From contig PBTE01000214.1 in the NCBI GenBank assembly GCA_002726515.1, forward strand, positions 1 through 36,772: 36,772 nucleotides of DNA. Reading direction: 5' to 3'. This stretch comes from Planctomycetaceae bacterium. Its GTDB lineage: Bacteria; Planctomycetota; Planctomycetia; Pirellulales; Pirellulaceae. Positions within the stretch are counted from its first letter, which is position 1. The number at the start of each line of letters is the position of its first letter. Below are positions 1-8,431 of this stretch, one piece after another. The translations under genes and the position numbers were made by a program. Under the pieces are notes generated by a model. It had not been told where the DNA came from and did no database searches. It saw nothing but the letters and a program-made list of their open reading frames with translations.

Positions 1-128
1 AATCGGAGCCCGTTGAAGAATCCGAAGAATCAACGGAGGAAAGCGAAGATACGGAAAAATCGGAGCCCGTTGAAGAATCCGAAGAATCAACGGAGGAAAG
101 CGAAGATACGGAAAAATCGGAGGACTGA
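1..128 (+). CDS. C-terminal tail of an acidic repeat protein (partial)
   Basis: The reading frame is open from position 3 to the TGA at 126-128; the start lies upstream of the window. The visible part is two complete copies of a 19-residue Glu/Ser-rich unit (SEPVEESEESTEESEDTEK) plus the beginning of a third, ending S-E-D. It contains no hydrophobic or structured segment, so this is a disordered, strongly negative C-terminus. A strong terminator follows about 50 bases downstream, supporting a real gene end. The function cannot be inferred because the body of the protein is missing. Confidence 0.7.
   Translation, partial: SEPVEESEESTEESEDTEKSEPVEESEESTEESEDTEKSED
1..128 (+). repeat. 57-bp perfect tandem repeat
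   Basis: Positions 1-57 and 58-114 are identical, and a third copy begins at 115 and diverges just before the stop codon. The unit is exactly 19 codons, so copy number can change without breaking the frame. Identity at the DNA level, including synonymous positions, points to recent expansion. Confidence 0.9.
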
Positions 129-176
129 ACCGGCCGTACAAGCCGGATGACTGGCAACTCGACTAAAATTGCCCAG

Positions 177-212
177 CGACCCCGTGGTATTAACCATTGG
201 GGTCGTTTTTTT
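177..212 (+). terminator. Rho-independent terminator after the acidic repeat gene
   Basis: CGACCCC (177-183) pairs with GGGGTCG (199-205). An inner TGGT/ACCA stem (185-188 with 193-196) caps the hairpin, and seven T residues follow at 206-212. It lies between the repeat-protein stop and the sigma factor, so the sigma gene must have its own promoter downstream of it. Confidence 0.85.
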
Positions 213-350
213 CGATATGGGCGCCAGTGCAATCAAATCCCGCTTACTTCTTCAGTTATCTGGGGTGCTGCAGAACCCGGGCTAGCACTGCCGATAGTCC
301 AGTTTGTCGAGAATGCAAAACACCGGATCCAGATAACAGATCAGAGTAAC

Positions 351-1220
351 ATGGCCAAATCAAAAAACAGAATAGGTTCAGCGGTTCAAACACCGCTGGA
401 GACTTACCTCCGCGAAATCAATGAAACGGCATTGCTCACTGCCAAGGACGAATGTCAGTTAGCCGATGCCATTGCCCAGGGTGACGTTCGAGCCCGGGAC
501 CACATGGTGCGAGCCAACCTGCGTTTGGTCGTCAACATTGCTCGCGGATACACAGGCAAAGGGCTTGGACTTCAAGATCTGATCGAGGAAGGAAATCTGG
601 GATTACTGAGGGCCGTCGAAGGCTTTGACCCGACCATGGGCACCCGTTTCAGCACCTATGCCAGCTATTGGATCAAGCAGTCGATCAAACGGGCCCTGAT
701 CAACTCGGCCAAAACGATTCGCATACCTGCTTACATGGTTGAACTGCTCTCGAAATGGCGACGGGCAAATGCCCGCCTGAGCGAAGAACTCGGCCGGACA
801 CCGACTCCCGAGGAAATCGCGCGTGTTCTGGGTTTGCCGAAAAAGAAACTGCCTATCATCAAAAAAGCGATTAAGATCTACAATTCCACCCCGCAAACCG
901 ACCAGACCGAAGCCGGGTGGTCCCTGGGAGAGATGATTGAAGACGACCGCATGAAAACGCCGGAAGACGAGTTGGTCGAACACGATATGCTGAAACACGT
1001 TCAATCGATGCTGGACACCATGGATCAGCGCGAAGCAACCGTCCTCCGCATGCGTTTTGGATTGGAAAATCTGGAACCACGGACGCTTAAAGAAATCGGT
1101 GAAGAACTGGGCCTGACCCGGGAACGAGTCCGCCAAATTGAAACAGAGGCCCTGGGCCGACTGGCCGACAGCCTGAAAGATCCTCACGAAAGACGGGCAA
1201 ATCAGCTGGCCCATGCTTGA
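351..1220 (+). CDS. RNA polymerase sigma-70 family factor (RpoD/SigA-like, no region 1.1)
   Basis: This 289-residue factor has the primary-type sigma regions in order. Region 1.2 (about residues 14-46) is followed by region 2 (about 47-125), which includes NLRLVVNIA, the DLIEEGNLGL core-binding helix and the promoter-melting segment YASYWIKQSIKRALI from residue 103. Region 3 spans about 130-210. Region 4 carries the -35-binding helix-turn-helix TLKEIGEELGLTRERVRQIE at 245-264. The acidic region 1.1 is absent, so it resembles a group 2 or compact group 1 factor. ATG 351 is chosen because the protein begins MAKSKNRIG just before region 1.2. The same frame stays open upstream to 147, but that extension runs through the terminator hairpin and is not sigma-like. 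The promoter class it reads cannot be told from sequence. Confidence 0.92.
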   Translation: MAKSKNRIGSAVQTPLETYLREINETALLTAKDECQLADAIAQGDVRARDHMVRANLRLVVNIARGYTGKGLGLQDLIEEGNLGLLRAVEGFDPTMGTRFSTYASYWIKQSIKRALINSAKTIRIPAYMVELLSKWRRANARLSEELGRTPTPEEIARVLGLPKKKLPIIKKAIKIYNSTPQTDQTEAGWSLGEMIEDDRMKTPEDELVEHDMLKHVQSMLDTMDQREATVLRMRFGLENLEPRTLKEIGEELGLTRERVRQIETEALGRLADSLKDPHERRANQLAHA

Positions 1221-1280
1221 GCCGCCAAAAAAGGATGCGGGTCTACCGGCGGGAAACGAGTCCGGATTTTTCCGGCTACC

Positions 1281-1309
1281 TTCCGCTTGCTAATGGCCCC
1301 GGGTATACT
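1281..1309 (+). promoter_or_regulatory. Putative sigma-70-type promoter for apt
   Basis: A TATACT box at 1304-1309 (5/6 match to the -10 consensus) lies 37 bases before the apt start, which would give a leader of about 30 nt. The hexamer 17 bp upstream (TTCCGC, 1281-1286) matches the -35 consensus only at its first two bases. The call rests mainly on the -10 box and its position. Confidence 0.35.
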
Positions 1310-1345
1310 CTACGGGTTGTTGATTTCTAAGCGAAAGAGCAACTC

Positions 1346-1879
1346 ATGGCTGCTGCCACCGATCTGGATTTAAAGCAATACATACGGAACATTCCTGACT
1401 TTCCCAAACCGGGAATCCTCTTTCGCGACATCACGCCCTTGCTGGCCGACCCGATTGCTTTCCGGGAAGTAAACCGCCGCCTGGCCAATCACTATCGGGA
1501 CACCCGAATCGACGTTATCGTGGCAGCAGAGGCTCGTGGGTTCATTTTTGCTGCACCACTGGCGATCGAGTTGGGTGTCAGTTTCGCTCCCATCCGCAAA
1601 CCTAACAAACTGCCATTCGACACGCACGCATTCCATTATGAACTCGAATACGGCACCGATACGCTCGAAATGCACATCGATGGCGTCAGTCGGGGACAAC
1701 ACGTGCTGGTGGTCGACGATTTGTTGGCCACAGGAGGCACAGTGAAAGCATGCTGCCAACTGCTGCAGAAAACCGGAGCCCATGTCGCAGGATGTGCGTT
1801 TTTGATTGAGCTGACTGGATTGAACGGGGCTACGCGGATCGCTCCGCACTCCGTCTTCAGCCTCATTCAATACACTTAA
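1346..1879 (+). CDS. apt: Adenine phosphoribosyltransferase
   Basis: Salvages adenine in the cytoplasm: adenine + PRPP gives AMP + diphosphate. At 177 residues it has the normal APRT length. The N-terminus has the family signature [20 protein letters not shown] (about 12-31). The adenine-side loop [12 protein letters not shown] is near residue 62, followed by the flexible-loop region with RKPNKLP. The PRPP-binding motif [13 protein letters not shown] lies at about 120-132 with the Asp-Asp pair at 124-125. The protein ends on the usual SLIQY-type C-terminus. ATG 1346 is the only start compatible with the conserved N-terminus; the upstream ribosome-binding site is poor (AAAGAG). It is probably monocistronic. 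Confidence 0.95.
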   Translation: MAAATDLDLKQYIRNIPDFPKPGILFRDITPLLADPIAFREVNRRLANHYRDTRIDVIVAAEARGFIFAAPLAIELGVSFAPIRKPNKLPFDTHAFHYELEYGTDTLEMHIDGVSRGQHVLVVDDLLATGGTVKACCQLLQKTGAHVAGCAFLIELTGLNGATRIAPHSVFSLIQYT

Positions 1880-2199
1880 TGTAGCCAGCTTGCCACAAAA
1901 GTGCGTGAATGTGCCGGCTGAGTAATCTAAGTCCCTCTCATAAAATTTTCCTGCTACCCACTCTCGGCCGCATGCAGTGGTATTTCTATTTGTCTGACTG
2001 GCAGGGAAAAAATCGATTATCCGGCCAAACGACAAAAACAGGAACTCGGATTGAATCCCAGGCCGAATTATCTGTTACGTGGCCGTGAACCGATTTCAAA
2101 CGGTGGCCGGTCCCTAACCAAACTTTTCACCAATAAAACCCGATGTCTCATTTTTTGCACGTCTACCGTTCAGCGGTAGGTCGATTCGGAAGGGAAACC
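1880..2199. other. Intergenic region, nothing clear
   Basis: 320 bases between apt and the first barrel gene. I see no hairpin with a T-run and no convincing promoter. The only strong element is the AGGGAAA ribosome-binding site immediately before ATG 2200. A frame open from 2143 joins the barrel gene, but its first 19 codons are not signal-peptide-like. Confidence 0.5.
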
Positions 2200-3051
2200 A
2201 TGCGAAAACTAGCCACACTCGCCGTACTGGCGTCAGTAATGTTCCTGACAAGTCAGTTGCACGCCCAACTGTCGTACATCTCAGCCCTCGCAAGCGGTGC
2301 GTCCGACTGCGAAGCGAGTGATTGTGATGCGGCTGACGACTGCACCGCCTCAAGCTGTTGCTCTTGCGATCAGAGTGGTGTCTTCTTTGATGCTGAAATC
2401 ACTTTTTTCCGGTTCCATAGCAGTGCCGGGATTCACCCCAGCAACGAATTCGATTTCGAAACCAGCCCACGAATCACCCTGGGGTACCGCAATCCTGATG
2501 GCCTGGGAACGCGAGTACGCTATTGGGAATACGACCACCAAAACCACAGTGACACGTCTCCTTACGACGTTGACACCTACAACGTGGACGTGGAAGTGTT
2601 TGAAGAAATTTCCCTCAGTTCCTGCACTTCGATCGAGTTGAGTGCCGGCTTTCGTTACAACGAATTCGACCAGTTCTCTGATGACGACGCCCCCAGCGTC
2701 GGTCCAGGTCTTGGCACGTATGCGTTCGACGGATTCGGCGCCATTGTCGGCATCGAGACCAGGCGCAGCCTGTCTAGCAACGGCGCAATCTACGCCCGCT
2801 TGCGACAAGCCGTCTTAATGGATGACTACGACCTCAACAAGGACTCTGAGGTGAGTGACGGCACCCTTCACGACACTGTCGTCGGCATGACAGAAATCGC
2901 TTTGGGCTACGAAACCTCTTTGGCTTCTTCAGGATGTTACTCCGTGAACGGGCGCGTCGGCGTCGAGTGGCAACAGTGGCATAACTACCTGGCGGGCGTG
3001 TGGGACACCGGCTTTGCCGGATTTACGGCGGGTGTTTCGGTCGATTACTAA
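2200..3051 (+). CDS. Cys-rich outer-membrane beta-barrel-like protein (paralogue 1)
   Basis: A 283-residue exported protein. Residues 1-22 form a signal peptide (MRK, hydrophobic core, cleavage near LHA|Q), and ATG 2200 is preceded by AGGGAAA. The mature N-terminus (about 33-60) holds six Cys in a short Asp/Ser-rich stretch ending CDQSG. The rest is alternating polar/aromatic strands typical of a barrel, such as FDFETSPRITLGYRNPDGLG and IELSAGFRYNEF, and the last residue is Tyr, as in Bam-recognised barrels. It resembles the Lpg1974/Legionella major-OMP-like family that is abundant in planctomycetes; this is from memory and untested. The next gene is a clear paralogue of the same length. A strong terminator follows. 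Substrate or pore function is unknown. Confidence 0.8.
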   Translation: MRKLATLAVLASVMFLTSQLHAQLSYISALASGASDCEASDCDAADDCTASSCCSCDQSGVFFDAEITFFRFHSSAGIHPSNEFDFETSPRITLGYRNPDGLGTRVRYWEYDHQNHSDTSPYDVDTYNVDVEVFEEISLSSCTSIELSAGFRYNEFDQFSDDDAPSVGPGLGTYAFDGFGAIVGIETRRSLSSNGAIYARLRQAVLMDDYDLNKDSEVSDGTLHDTVVGMTEIALGYETSLASSGCYSVNGRVGVEWQQWHNYLAGVWDTGFAGFTAGVSVDY

Positions 3052-3083
3052 TTTTTGCGCCCGACAAGAACGCAAAACTGCCT

Positions 3084-3121
3084 GGTCGGATGGCGAGTCA
3101 ATCGCCATCCGACCTTTTTTT
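3084..3121 (+). terminator. Strong Rho-independent terminator
   Basis: A perfect 13-bp stem (3084-3096 with 3102-3114) encloses a 5-nt loop and is followed by seven T residues (3115-3121). It separates the two paralogous barrel genes into independent transcription units. Confidence 0.95.
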
Positions 3122-3625
3122 GAGACGTTCTTAGCGAACCATTGGATCTGGCCCGGCGAGATTTCTTGCCGATGTCCCCAAAACAGCAGTTGCTAGCCCT
3201 CCCTGAAAAACGTTTTCTCCCCAAACCGACTACCGCATCCTGTCCGTTAAAAAATGACGGCTGCGTCAAGTCTTCTGATTAGAAAGCCTCTACCTTTTCT
3301 ATCGATTCTTCCACGAATTCTAAAAAATCCCACCTTTGGGAAAGTAGTACACCGAAGGATCAGGTAAGCGGCCCCGGTTGTAACCACCGGGCGTGACGCG
3401 TACGTCAGAGTGGCGCCGAGCTGAAAAAGGGATTTTACACGTTCCTGGCACCTCTTTAGCATTCCTGTACATTTTCAAAACAGGATCGGACGCGCCTACG
3501 AGCCAACCTTGCAGGGTGTCCGGGCGTGGGAGAAGGTCTCCCGGGAATAGACGGTCACCCTTTATTAGGACCGCGGTGTTCTCTGTTCGAGTCACCCGAA
3601 ATGACGATCCAGGGGAGAGAAAAGG
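3122..3625. other. Long leader/promoter region of the second barrel gene
   Basis: About 500 bases without a supported gene. It holds a sigma-54-like -24/-12 element at 3446-3461 (listed separately) and a small hairpin, GGGAGA (3528-3533) with TCTCCC (3537-3542), in what would be the 5' untranslated leader. A ribosome-binding site (GGGGAGAG) lies just before ATG 3626. Open frames here are short and not protein-like. Confidence 0.5.
3446..3461 (+). promoter_or_regulatory. Putative sigma-54 promoter
   Basis: TGGCAC (3446-3451) with its GG at 3447-3448 is exactly 10 bases from GC at 3459-3460 (TAGCA), the GG-N10-GC spacing required of -24/-12 promoters. The -24 half is a full consensus match and the -12 half has one mismatch (TAGCA for TTGCA). 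Transcription would start near 3472 and leave a leader of about 150 nt before ATG 3626. A chance match cannot be excluded. Confidence 0.4.
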
Positions 3626-4477
3626 ATGAAGAAAACAGTCATTGGAACATGCACGCTGGTCCTGTGGGGAGTCGCGACATTTCAAGCGGGTGCTCAACAA
3701 GCCGTCCTGACTTCTTCCATGTTCGGCGAAGGTCCTGGATGCGCCGTCGGTTGTTGTGACGAGGGCGAAGCCCCCGTTTGTGGATGCGAGGTCGGATGTG
3801 GTGTGGCAAACGACTGCGACCAAAGTGGCCTGGTCGTTGACACCGAAATGACATTGTTTCGCTATCACCACTCTGAAGGGATCGTCAAGAGTCAAGAGTT
3901 CGACTTCGAGGCCGCCCCTCGCATCACTCTGGGTTTCCGCGGGCCGGGCGGACTGGGAATTCGCGGCCGTTGGTGGAAATACGACCACTCGAACAGTCTG
4001 GCCGGCGTGGAAACCTACAACATCGACGTGGAATTGTTCGAAGAACTTCAACTAAGTTCTTGCACAACCGTCGAACTCAGTGGTGGATTCCGCTACAACG
4101 GTTTCAATGAGTCCGGCTTCCTCGCGGACTCTCCGGAAGGTGAAGTCACTAGAGACACACAACGTTTTAACGGCTTCGGTGGTGTACTGGCCATCGAGGC
4201 AAACCGGTCACTTGCCATGGGTGGCTCACTCTACACGCGACTCCGCGAAGCCATCCTGATGGACGATTGGCACAAAGGAAATACTGTTAAAGCTGACGTC
4301 GTGCTCGCCGTGACAGAAATTGCTTTTGGTTACGAGTTTAGTATGCCCGTGATCTCTTCCTGTTATTGCATGAACAGTTTCCTCGGTATCGAATGGCAAA
4401 ACTGGCACGGCTTCGATGCGGGCAATGACAGTGTTGGTTTCGCAGGCATCGTCACGGGGTTCTCCCTGGAGTTTTGA
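3626..4477 (+). CDS. Cys-rich outer-membrane beta-barrel-like protein (paralogue 2)
   Basis: A 283-residue paralogue of the gene at 2200-3051. The signal peptide covers residues 1-23 (MKK start, AGA|Q cleavage). A mature N-terminus with seven Cys follows, ending in the shared CDQSG. Shared blocks include the FDFE-PRITLGFRGPGGLG strand, the ETYNIDVELFEE strand, LSSCTTVELSGGFRYNGF, and an ending in FAG-TGFSLEF with a terminal Phe. Two further Cys sites (LSSC and SSCYC) are conserved between the copies. The start is supported by GGGGAGAGAAAAGG upstream. It is separated from its paralogue by a terminator and has its own putative sigma-54 promoter, so the two may be expressed under different conditions. 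Cargo is unknown. Confidence 0.8.
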   Translation: MKKTVIGTCTLVLWGVATFQAGAQQAVLTSSMFGEGPGCAVGCCDEGEAPVCGCEVGCGVANDCDQSGLVVDTEMTLFRYHHSEGIVKSQEFDFEAAPRITLGFRGPGGLGIRGRWWKYDHSNSLAGVETYNIDVELFEELQLSSCTTVELSGGFRYNGFNESGFLADSPEGEVTRDTQRFNGFGGVLAIEANRSLAMGGSLYTRLREAILMDDWHKGNTVKADVVLAVTEIAFGYEFSMPVISSCYCMNSFLGIEWQNWHGFDAGNDSVGFAGIVTGFSLEF

Positions 4478-4710
4478 GTCAACATTCTTCGGGAAAATCC
4501 AATGGCCCGACAGCCATCTTTCCTGGTTGTGCATTTTGGTGGCAGACAGATGGGGAAAGCCCTTGCTTGACCCAATCATGCACCGCCACATGAGGGCGGG
4601 CAAAGCGGCTGCTAGCAACTGGGCAAACTGCAGTAGGTTCTGGTAACACTTGGTGCTAGAATCCCGCCCCCCTTGTGGGGAAAATCCGATTCACCTCTTA
4701 GGTCTGTGCC

Positions 4711-5658
4711 ATGACTTTGCAGTTTTCTCATCGAATCATCCACTGTTTGATACTTGTCGCGGTCTCCCTGAGCACACGACCTGCCAGCCACGCTCAGCAG
4801 CCACTGGCGGAACAAGAGCCAACTGCCCGGATTGCCGACAACCGCACGCCGTTGCAGCCCGCCGCGACCCTTCCGGCACCCTTTCAACTCTCAGCAGAGG
4901 AACAGCGAAGGATCGATTTGATCCTGCAGCACTGGGAAAACAAGACCGGGCATATTCGACATTTCAGCTGTAAATTTTATCGCTGGGAATATCAACCACA
5001 GTGGGCAAAAGATGCCTGGTCTCAGTCTGTCGCACGTACCGTCAGCGAGGGGATGATTGATCACCAGACACCCGATAAGGCGAACTTTCAAGTCACGAAG
5101 TTCCAGGTGCTACAAGGCAAGGGAAACGACGGTAAGCCGGCATACCATGCGGAAAAACATCTGGAACATTGGATCTGTGATGGCACCAAGATTTACGAGT
5201 ACGAGCCACGGCAGCAACACGTTATTGAACGCAGGCTGCCACCAGAATGGCAGGGTAAGTCCATTTTGGAAGGACCCTTGCCATTTTTGTTCGGAGCCAA
5301 AGCGGAAACACTGAAGAGAAGATATTGGATCAAGGAGCTAACGCCTCAGGTCAAGGAAGAAATCTGGCTCGATATTCATCCTCGTAATCGTCAGAGTGCC
5401 GTCAACTTTCAAAGTGTGCAAGTCATGCTGGCAGCTTCGGACTTCCTGCCCAACGGGATGCGCATCGTGCGCCATGACGGAAGTTCCATGACCTTCAGTT
5501 TCTTTGATCGAACAGCAAACTCGCGCAGAATGATACCCCATGTGAGCGACCTGTGGGGAGGCAAGTATCGACCTACGATTCCGGCGGGTTGGAAACGTGT
5601 TGTGGAAGACCAGACGGGTCCCGTAACGGAAAAAAAACGGCGTCTCTTACCGCGCTAG
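4711..5658 (+). CDS. Secreted LolA-like planctomycete protein
   Basis: A 315-residue protein with an N-terminal signal peptide (hydrophobic core CLILVAVSLS, cleavage near SHA|Q at 28). The mature part begins with a short Gln/Pro/Ala-rich stretch. A domain then opens with a helix and IRHFSCKFYRWEY and continues with strand-rich sequence, including HWICDGTKIYEYEP and EEIWLDIHPRN. It ends in the DRTANSRR and IPAGWKRVVED region. The order (helix, then meandering sheet with an 'is this what is bound' strand) is like LolA/LolB lipoprotein carriers, and the ending recalls the planctomycete domain TIGR03009. I am moderately sure of that link and have not tested it. It probably acts in the periplasm. 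It stands alone between barrel genes and the NfeD cluster. Confidence 0.7.
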   Translation: MTLQFSHRIIHCLILVAVSLSTRPASHAQQPLAEQEPTARIADNRTPLQPAATLPAPFQLSAEEQRRIDLILQHWENKTGHIRHFSCKFYRWEYQPQWAKDAWSQSVARTVSEGMIDHQTPDKANFQVTKFQVLQGKGNDGKPAYHAEKHLEHWICDGTKIYEYEPRQQHVIERRLPPEWQGKSILEGPLPFLFGAKAETLKRRYWIKELTPQVKEEIWLDIHPRNRQSAVNFQSVQVMLAASDFLPNGMRIVRHDGSSMTFSFFDRTANSRRMIPHVSDLWGGKYRPTIPAGWKRVVEDQTGPVTEKKRRLLPR

Positions 5659-5848
5659 ACGAGCTTCTGAGATTTTGCGGACCCTGGTCTTTCGATATCG
5701 CTGTTGATTCTGAACGTGTCACTCCAGCCGACCATCTGTAAGGCACCGGCTGGCTCTTGAAAATGATCCGCAAACATCGTGAGCCACTAGAGAAAATTGC
5801 AACTGTGTCAGCAGTTTTGTGCACCACCTGCCCGGCACGGTAAAAAGC

Positions 5849-5877
5849 TTTTCCCCAATGCGTTGGGCCCCTATAAT
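5849..5877 (+). promoter_or_regulatory. Putative promoter of the NfeD/FloA cluster
   Basis: A perfect TATAAT lies at 5872-5877. The hexamer 17 bp upstream (TTTTCC, 5849-5854) matches the -35 consensus at three positions. Transcription would begin near 5884, which argues that translation starts downstream at GTG 5959 rather than at TTG 5797 or ATG 5893. Confidence 0.45.
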
Positions 5878-5958
5878 TCAGTCACCGTCTACATGCTCGA
5901 CCAGTGCGCCCGGTTCACAGTTTTCTCCCTGTTTTATGCTGTCGCGTTCGAGGAATTC

Positions 5959-8151
5959 GTGCTCCTGAGGTTGACTCATACTCGATGTGGATTTCGCCCG
6001 GCCAGGTGGGCGCATGGACTGCTCCCGCTGTTGATGCTCACGCTTCCCAACTTTGGGCAATCGCTCGAAGGTGCAGAAGGTTCCGCTGCCAGGTTGATCC
6101 GGGTCCCGCTCCCCATTACGGGAGCCGTCGATGATCAGGTGAAACGGAAGATCGACCAGGCTTTAAATGCGTTTTCTAATCATGAACCGCGGCCTATACT
6201 CGTTCTGGAGTTTTGGACTGCTGATGAAGTAGGAGGGCAAGGAAGCCAATTTGAACGTTCCTTTGCTTTGGCACGCTATCTGACCAGTGATCGTGTGCGT
6301 CATGTCCGAACGGTCGCTTACCTGCCGCAGTCCCTCACAGGTCATGCCGTGCTCGCCACCCTGGCCTGTGAAGAGATTGTCATGCATCCGGAGGCCGAGT
6401 TAGGTGAAGCCGGCATTGACGACAACACGATTGATCCAACGATTCGCAGTGCCTATCGCGAAATCGCAGACCGTGCACGAACCATTCCGTCATCCGTTGC
6501 ACTGGGCATGTTGGACCGGCGTTTGGAAACGTTCCAGGTCGAGACGCCCGGTGGAAACCGTTACGTCTTAGCCGATGAACTCGACCAGTTGAAGCAGGAA
6601 ACTGCTATTTCTTCAATTGACACGATCATCCCGACAGGAGAAATGGGAAAGTTTACCGGTCGCGAGTTACGTCTGCAGTACGGCTGGGTGTCGCGACTGG
6701 CCAAGGATCGTACGGAACTGGCAAGCGCTTTGGAACTGCCTGGTGAACGACTTCTGGTCACTCCATCGACAAACGACGGACAGTGGAAGCCGGTTCAGAT
6801 CAAGATCACGGGGGCCATCAATGCGTCCACACGCCTGCGTGTCCAACGGGGTATCGAGGATTTCCGCAAAACGCAGGACGTCAACTTCATCTGCTTGTGG
6901 CTGGACAGCCCCGGCGGTTCTCCCGCAGACAGCCTGAGCCTGGCACATTACCTGGCTGACCTGGCTGACAGCCAGATTCGGACAGTCGCCTACATCCCGG
7001 CAGAAGCCCGGGCAGACGCGGCCTTGATTGCCTTCGCATGTGACGAAACAGTGATGCACAAAAATGCGTTGATGGGCGGATCAGGCGTGTATCAAATGGA
7101 CCCTCAACAAATTCAAGATGTGCGCACTGCTCTGAGTGCGGAGCTTGCCGTCAAGAAATCCGCCAGCTGGTCACTCCCCGCAGCGATGCTCGATCCCGAG
7201 TTAAGCGTTCGAGAATATCAACTACGTGGTCGATCGATCACCAAGTATTTTTGTGCAGAAGAGCTCGCTGAACAGTCCGATCCTGACCGCTGGAAACCCG
7301 GAGCTGAAGAAAGTGCCCAAGGCGAACTTTATGTGAGTCACGCTGACCAAGCTGAACGGGTCGGGCTGGCCACACACGTCGTCGGTAGCTTCGACCAATT
7401 CAAACAACTTTATCACTTGACCGACGATCCCACGTTGGTCGAACCTGGTTGGGCCCAGCAACTCGTAGCGGCATTAGCCTCGCCCGAGTTGGCAGCCACA
7501 CTCTTGTTCGTAGCCAGTTTCGCGCTGTTCTTTGAGTTTTCATCACCCGGCCTGGGGATCGGGGGCTTCGTCTCCTTGCTCTGCTTCCTGCTTTTCTTCT
7601 GGAGTCAATTCCTACAGGGGACCGCTGGCTGGTTAGAAGTCTTGCTGTTCGCAGGAGGCATTTCCTGTGTAATCCTGGAGATCTTCGTGATACCGGGTTT
7701 TGGTATCTTCGGTTTAGGGGGTGGTGCAATGATCATCACCTCCCTCGTACTTGCCAGCCAAACCGTGCTGCAAATCCCCCAAAATGAATACCAAATCACC
7801 GAACTTCGCAACTCGCTGTTGACGATCAGTGCGGCAGGGGCAGGATTGGCCGTTTCCGTGTTCCTGGCTCGGAAATACGCCCACCAGATGCCACTCTTGA
7901 AGAACGTTCTGCTAATTCCACCTGCCGGTGATGATCTGGATGAGCTCGTGTACCGGGAATCGCTTGTTGATTTTAGTTACTTGCTAGGCCAGGATGGCAC
8001 AACAACAACCAAGTTAACGCCGGCCGGAAAAGCCCGGTTTGCCGAGGAGTTGATCGACGTCGTGAGCCAGGGCGAACTCCTTCCAGCAAATACCACCGTG
8101 CAAGTCGTTGAAGTGCATGGCAATCGAGTCGTGGTGGCACGTGTGATATAA
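5959..8151 (+). CDS. Long NfeD protein with two ClpP-like domains, apparently lacking the serine nucleophile
   Basis: A 730-residue membrane protein. GTG 5959 is chosen for three reasons: AGGA sits 4 nt upstream, the translation begins with an Arg/His-rich segment and a hydrophobic core (GLLPLLMLTLP) like a signal peptide, and a TATAAT box lies at 5872. ATG 5893 in the same frame is the alternative. Two ClpP-class domains follow. The first (about 40-270) has YLPQSLTGHAVLATLACEE from residue 121. The second (about 280-500) has LDSPGGSPAD near 315 and YIPAEARADAALIAFACDE from 345. Family members carry a Ser nucleophile in this segment (R-A-L-S-A-G type), but here the equivalent positions read Gly and Ala. 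Several TM helices follow (about 515-640), then a C-terminal NfeD OB-fold ending VVEVHGNRVVVARVI. It heads the nfeD-nfeD-floA set. Confidence 0.85.
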   Translation: MLLRLTHTRCGFRPARWAHGLLPLLMLTLPNFGQSLEGAEGSAARLIRVPLPITGAVDDQVKRKIDQALNAFSNHEPRPILVLEFWTADEVGGQGSQFERSFALARYLTSDRVRHVRTVAYLPQSLTGHAVLATLACEEIVMHPEAELGEAGIDDNTIDPTIRSAYREIADRARTIPSSVALGMLDRRLETFQVETPGGNRYVLADELDQLKQETAISSIDTIIPTGEMGKFTGRELRLQYGWVSRLAKDRTELASALELPGERLLVTPSTNDGQWKPVQIKITGAINASTRLRVQRGIEDFRKTQDVNFICLWLDSPGGSPADSLSLAHYLADLADSQIRTVAYIPAEARADAALIAFACDETVMHKNALMGGSGVYQMDPQQIQDVRTALSAELAVKKSASWSLPAAMLDPELSVREYQLRGRSITKYFCAEELAEQSDPDRWKPGAEESAQGELYVSHADQAERVGLATHVVGSFDQFKQLYHLTDDPTLVEPGWAQQLVAALASPELAATLLFVASFALFFEFSSPGLGIGGFVSLLCFLLFFWSQFLQGTAGWLEVLLFAGGISCVILEIFVIPGFGIFGLGGGAMIITSLVLASQTVLQIPQNEYQITELRNSLLTISAAGAGLAVSVFLARKYAHQMPLLKNVLLIPPAGDDLDELVYRESLVDFSYLLGQDGTTTTKLTPAGKARFAEELIDVVSQGELLPANTTVQVVEVHGNRVVVARVI

Positions 8152-8431
8152 AAGTTCTGCGTGTTTGGCGCCCGATCATGAAAAACAGGTCGGACTACCC
8201 GCACATTCGGCGAAGTGCATCGAGAGTGCTGGAAGGAAATGATCCTACATGAGAGGGCGATTCGCTTTTGTGTACTTTAAATTTCCTCAACTGTTCAATT
8301 CGTCCAGGAAAAAGAGTCTAGGATCGAACACTGCATGCGCGGGTCAGCAGGTGGTGGATTCCCACACGTAAGGAAAGCATTCAGCCAGCCTCTCGCACTT
8401 AAATCCTCAACCGAGAACACCGAAAAACAAC

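Noticed and set aside
147-350. In-frame upstream extension of the sigma factor
   Set aside because: It runs through the terminator hairpin at 177-212 and is not sigma-like. ATG 351 leads straight into region 1.2.
1370-2035. Long minus-strand open frame over apt
   Set aside because: It is antisense to a certain gene (apt) and has no recognisable domain; it is a by-product of that gene's codon pattern.
3320-4051. Minus-strand open frame of about 240 codons over the second barrel gene
   Set aside because: It is antisense to a gene with a signal peptide, ribosome-binding site and paralogue; no domain features.
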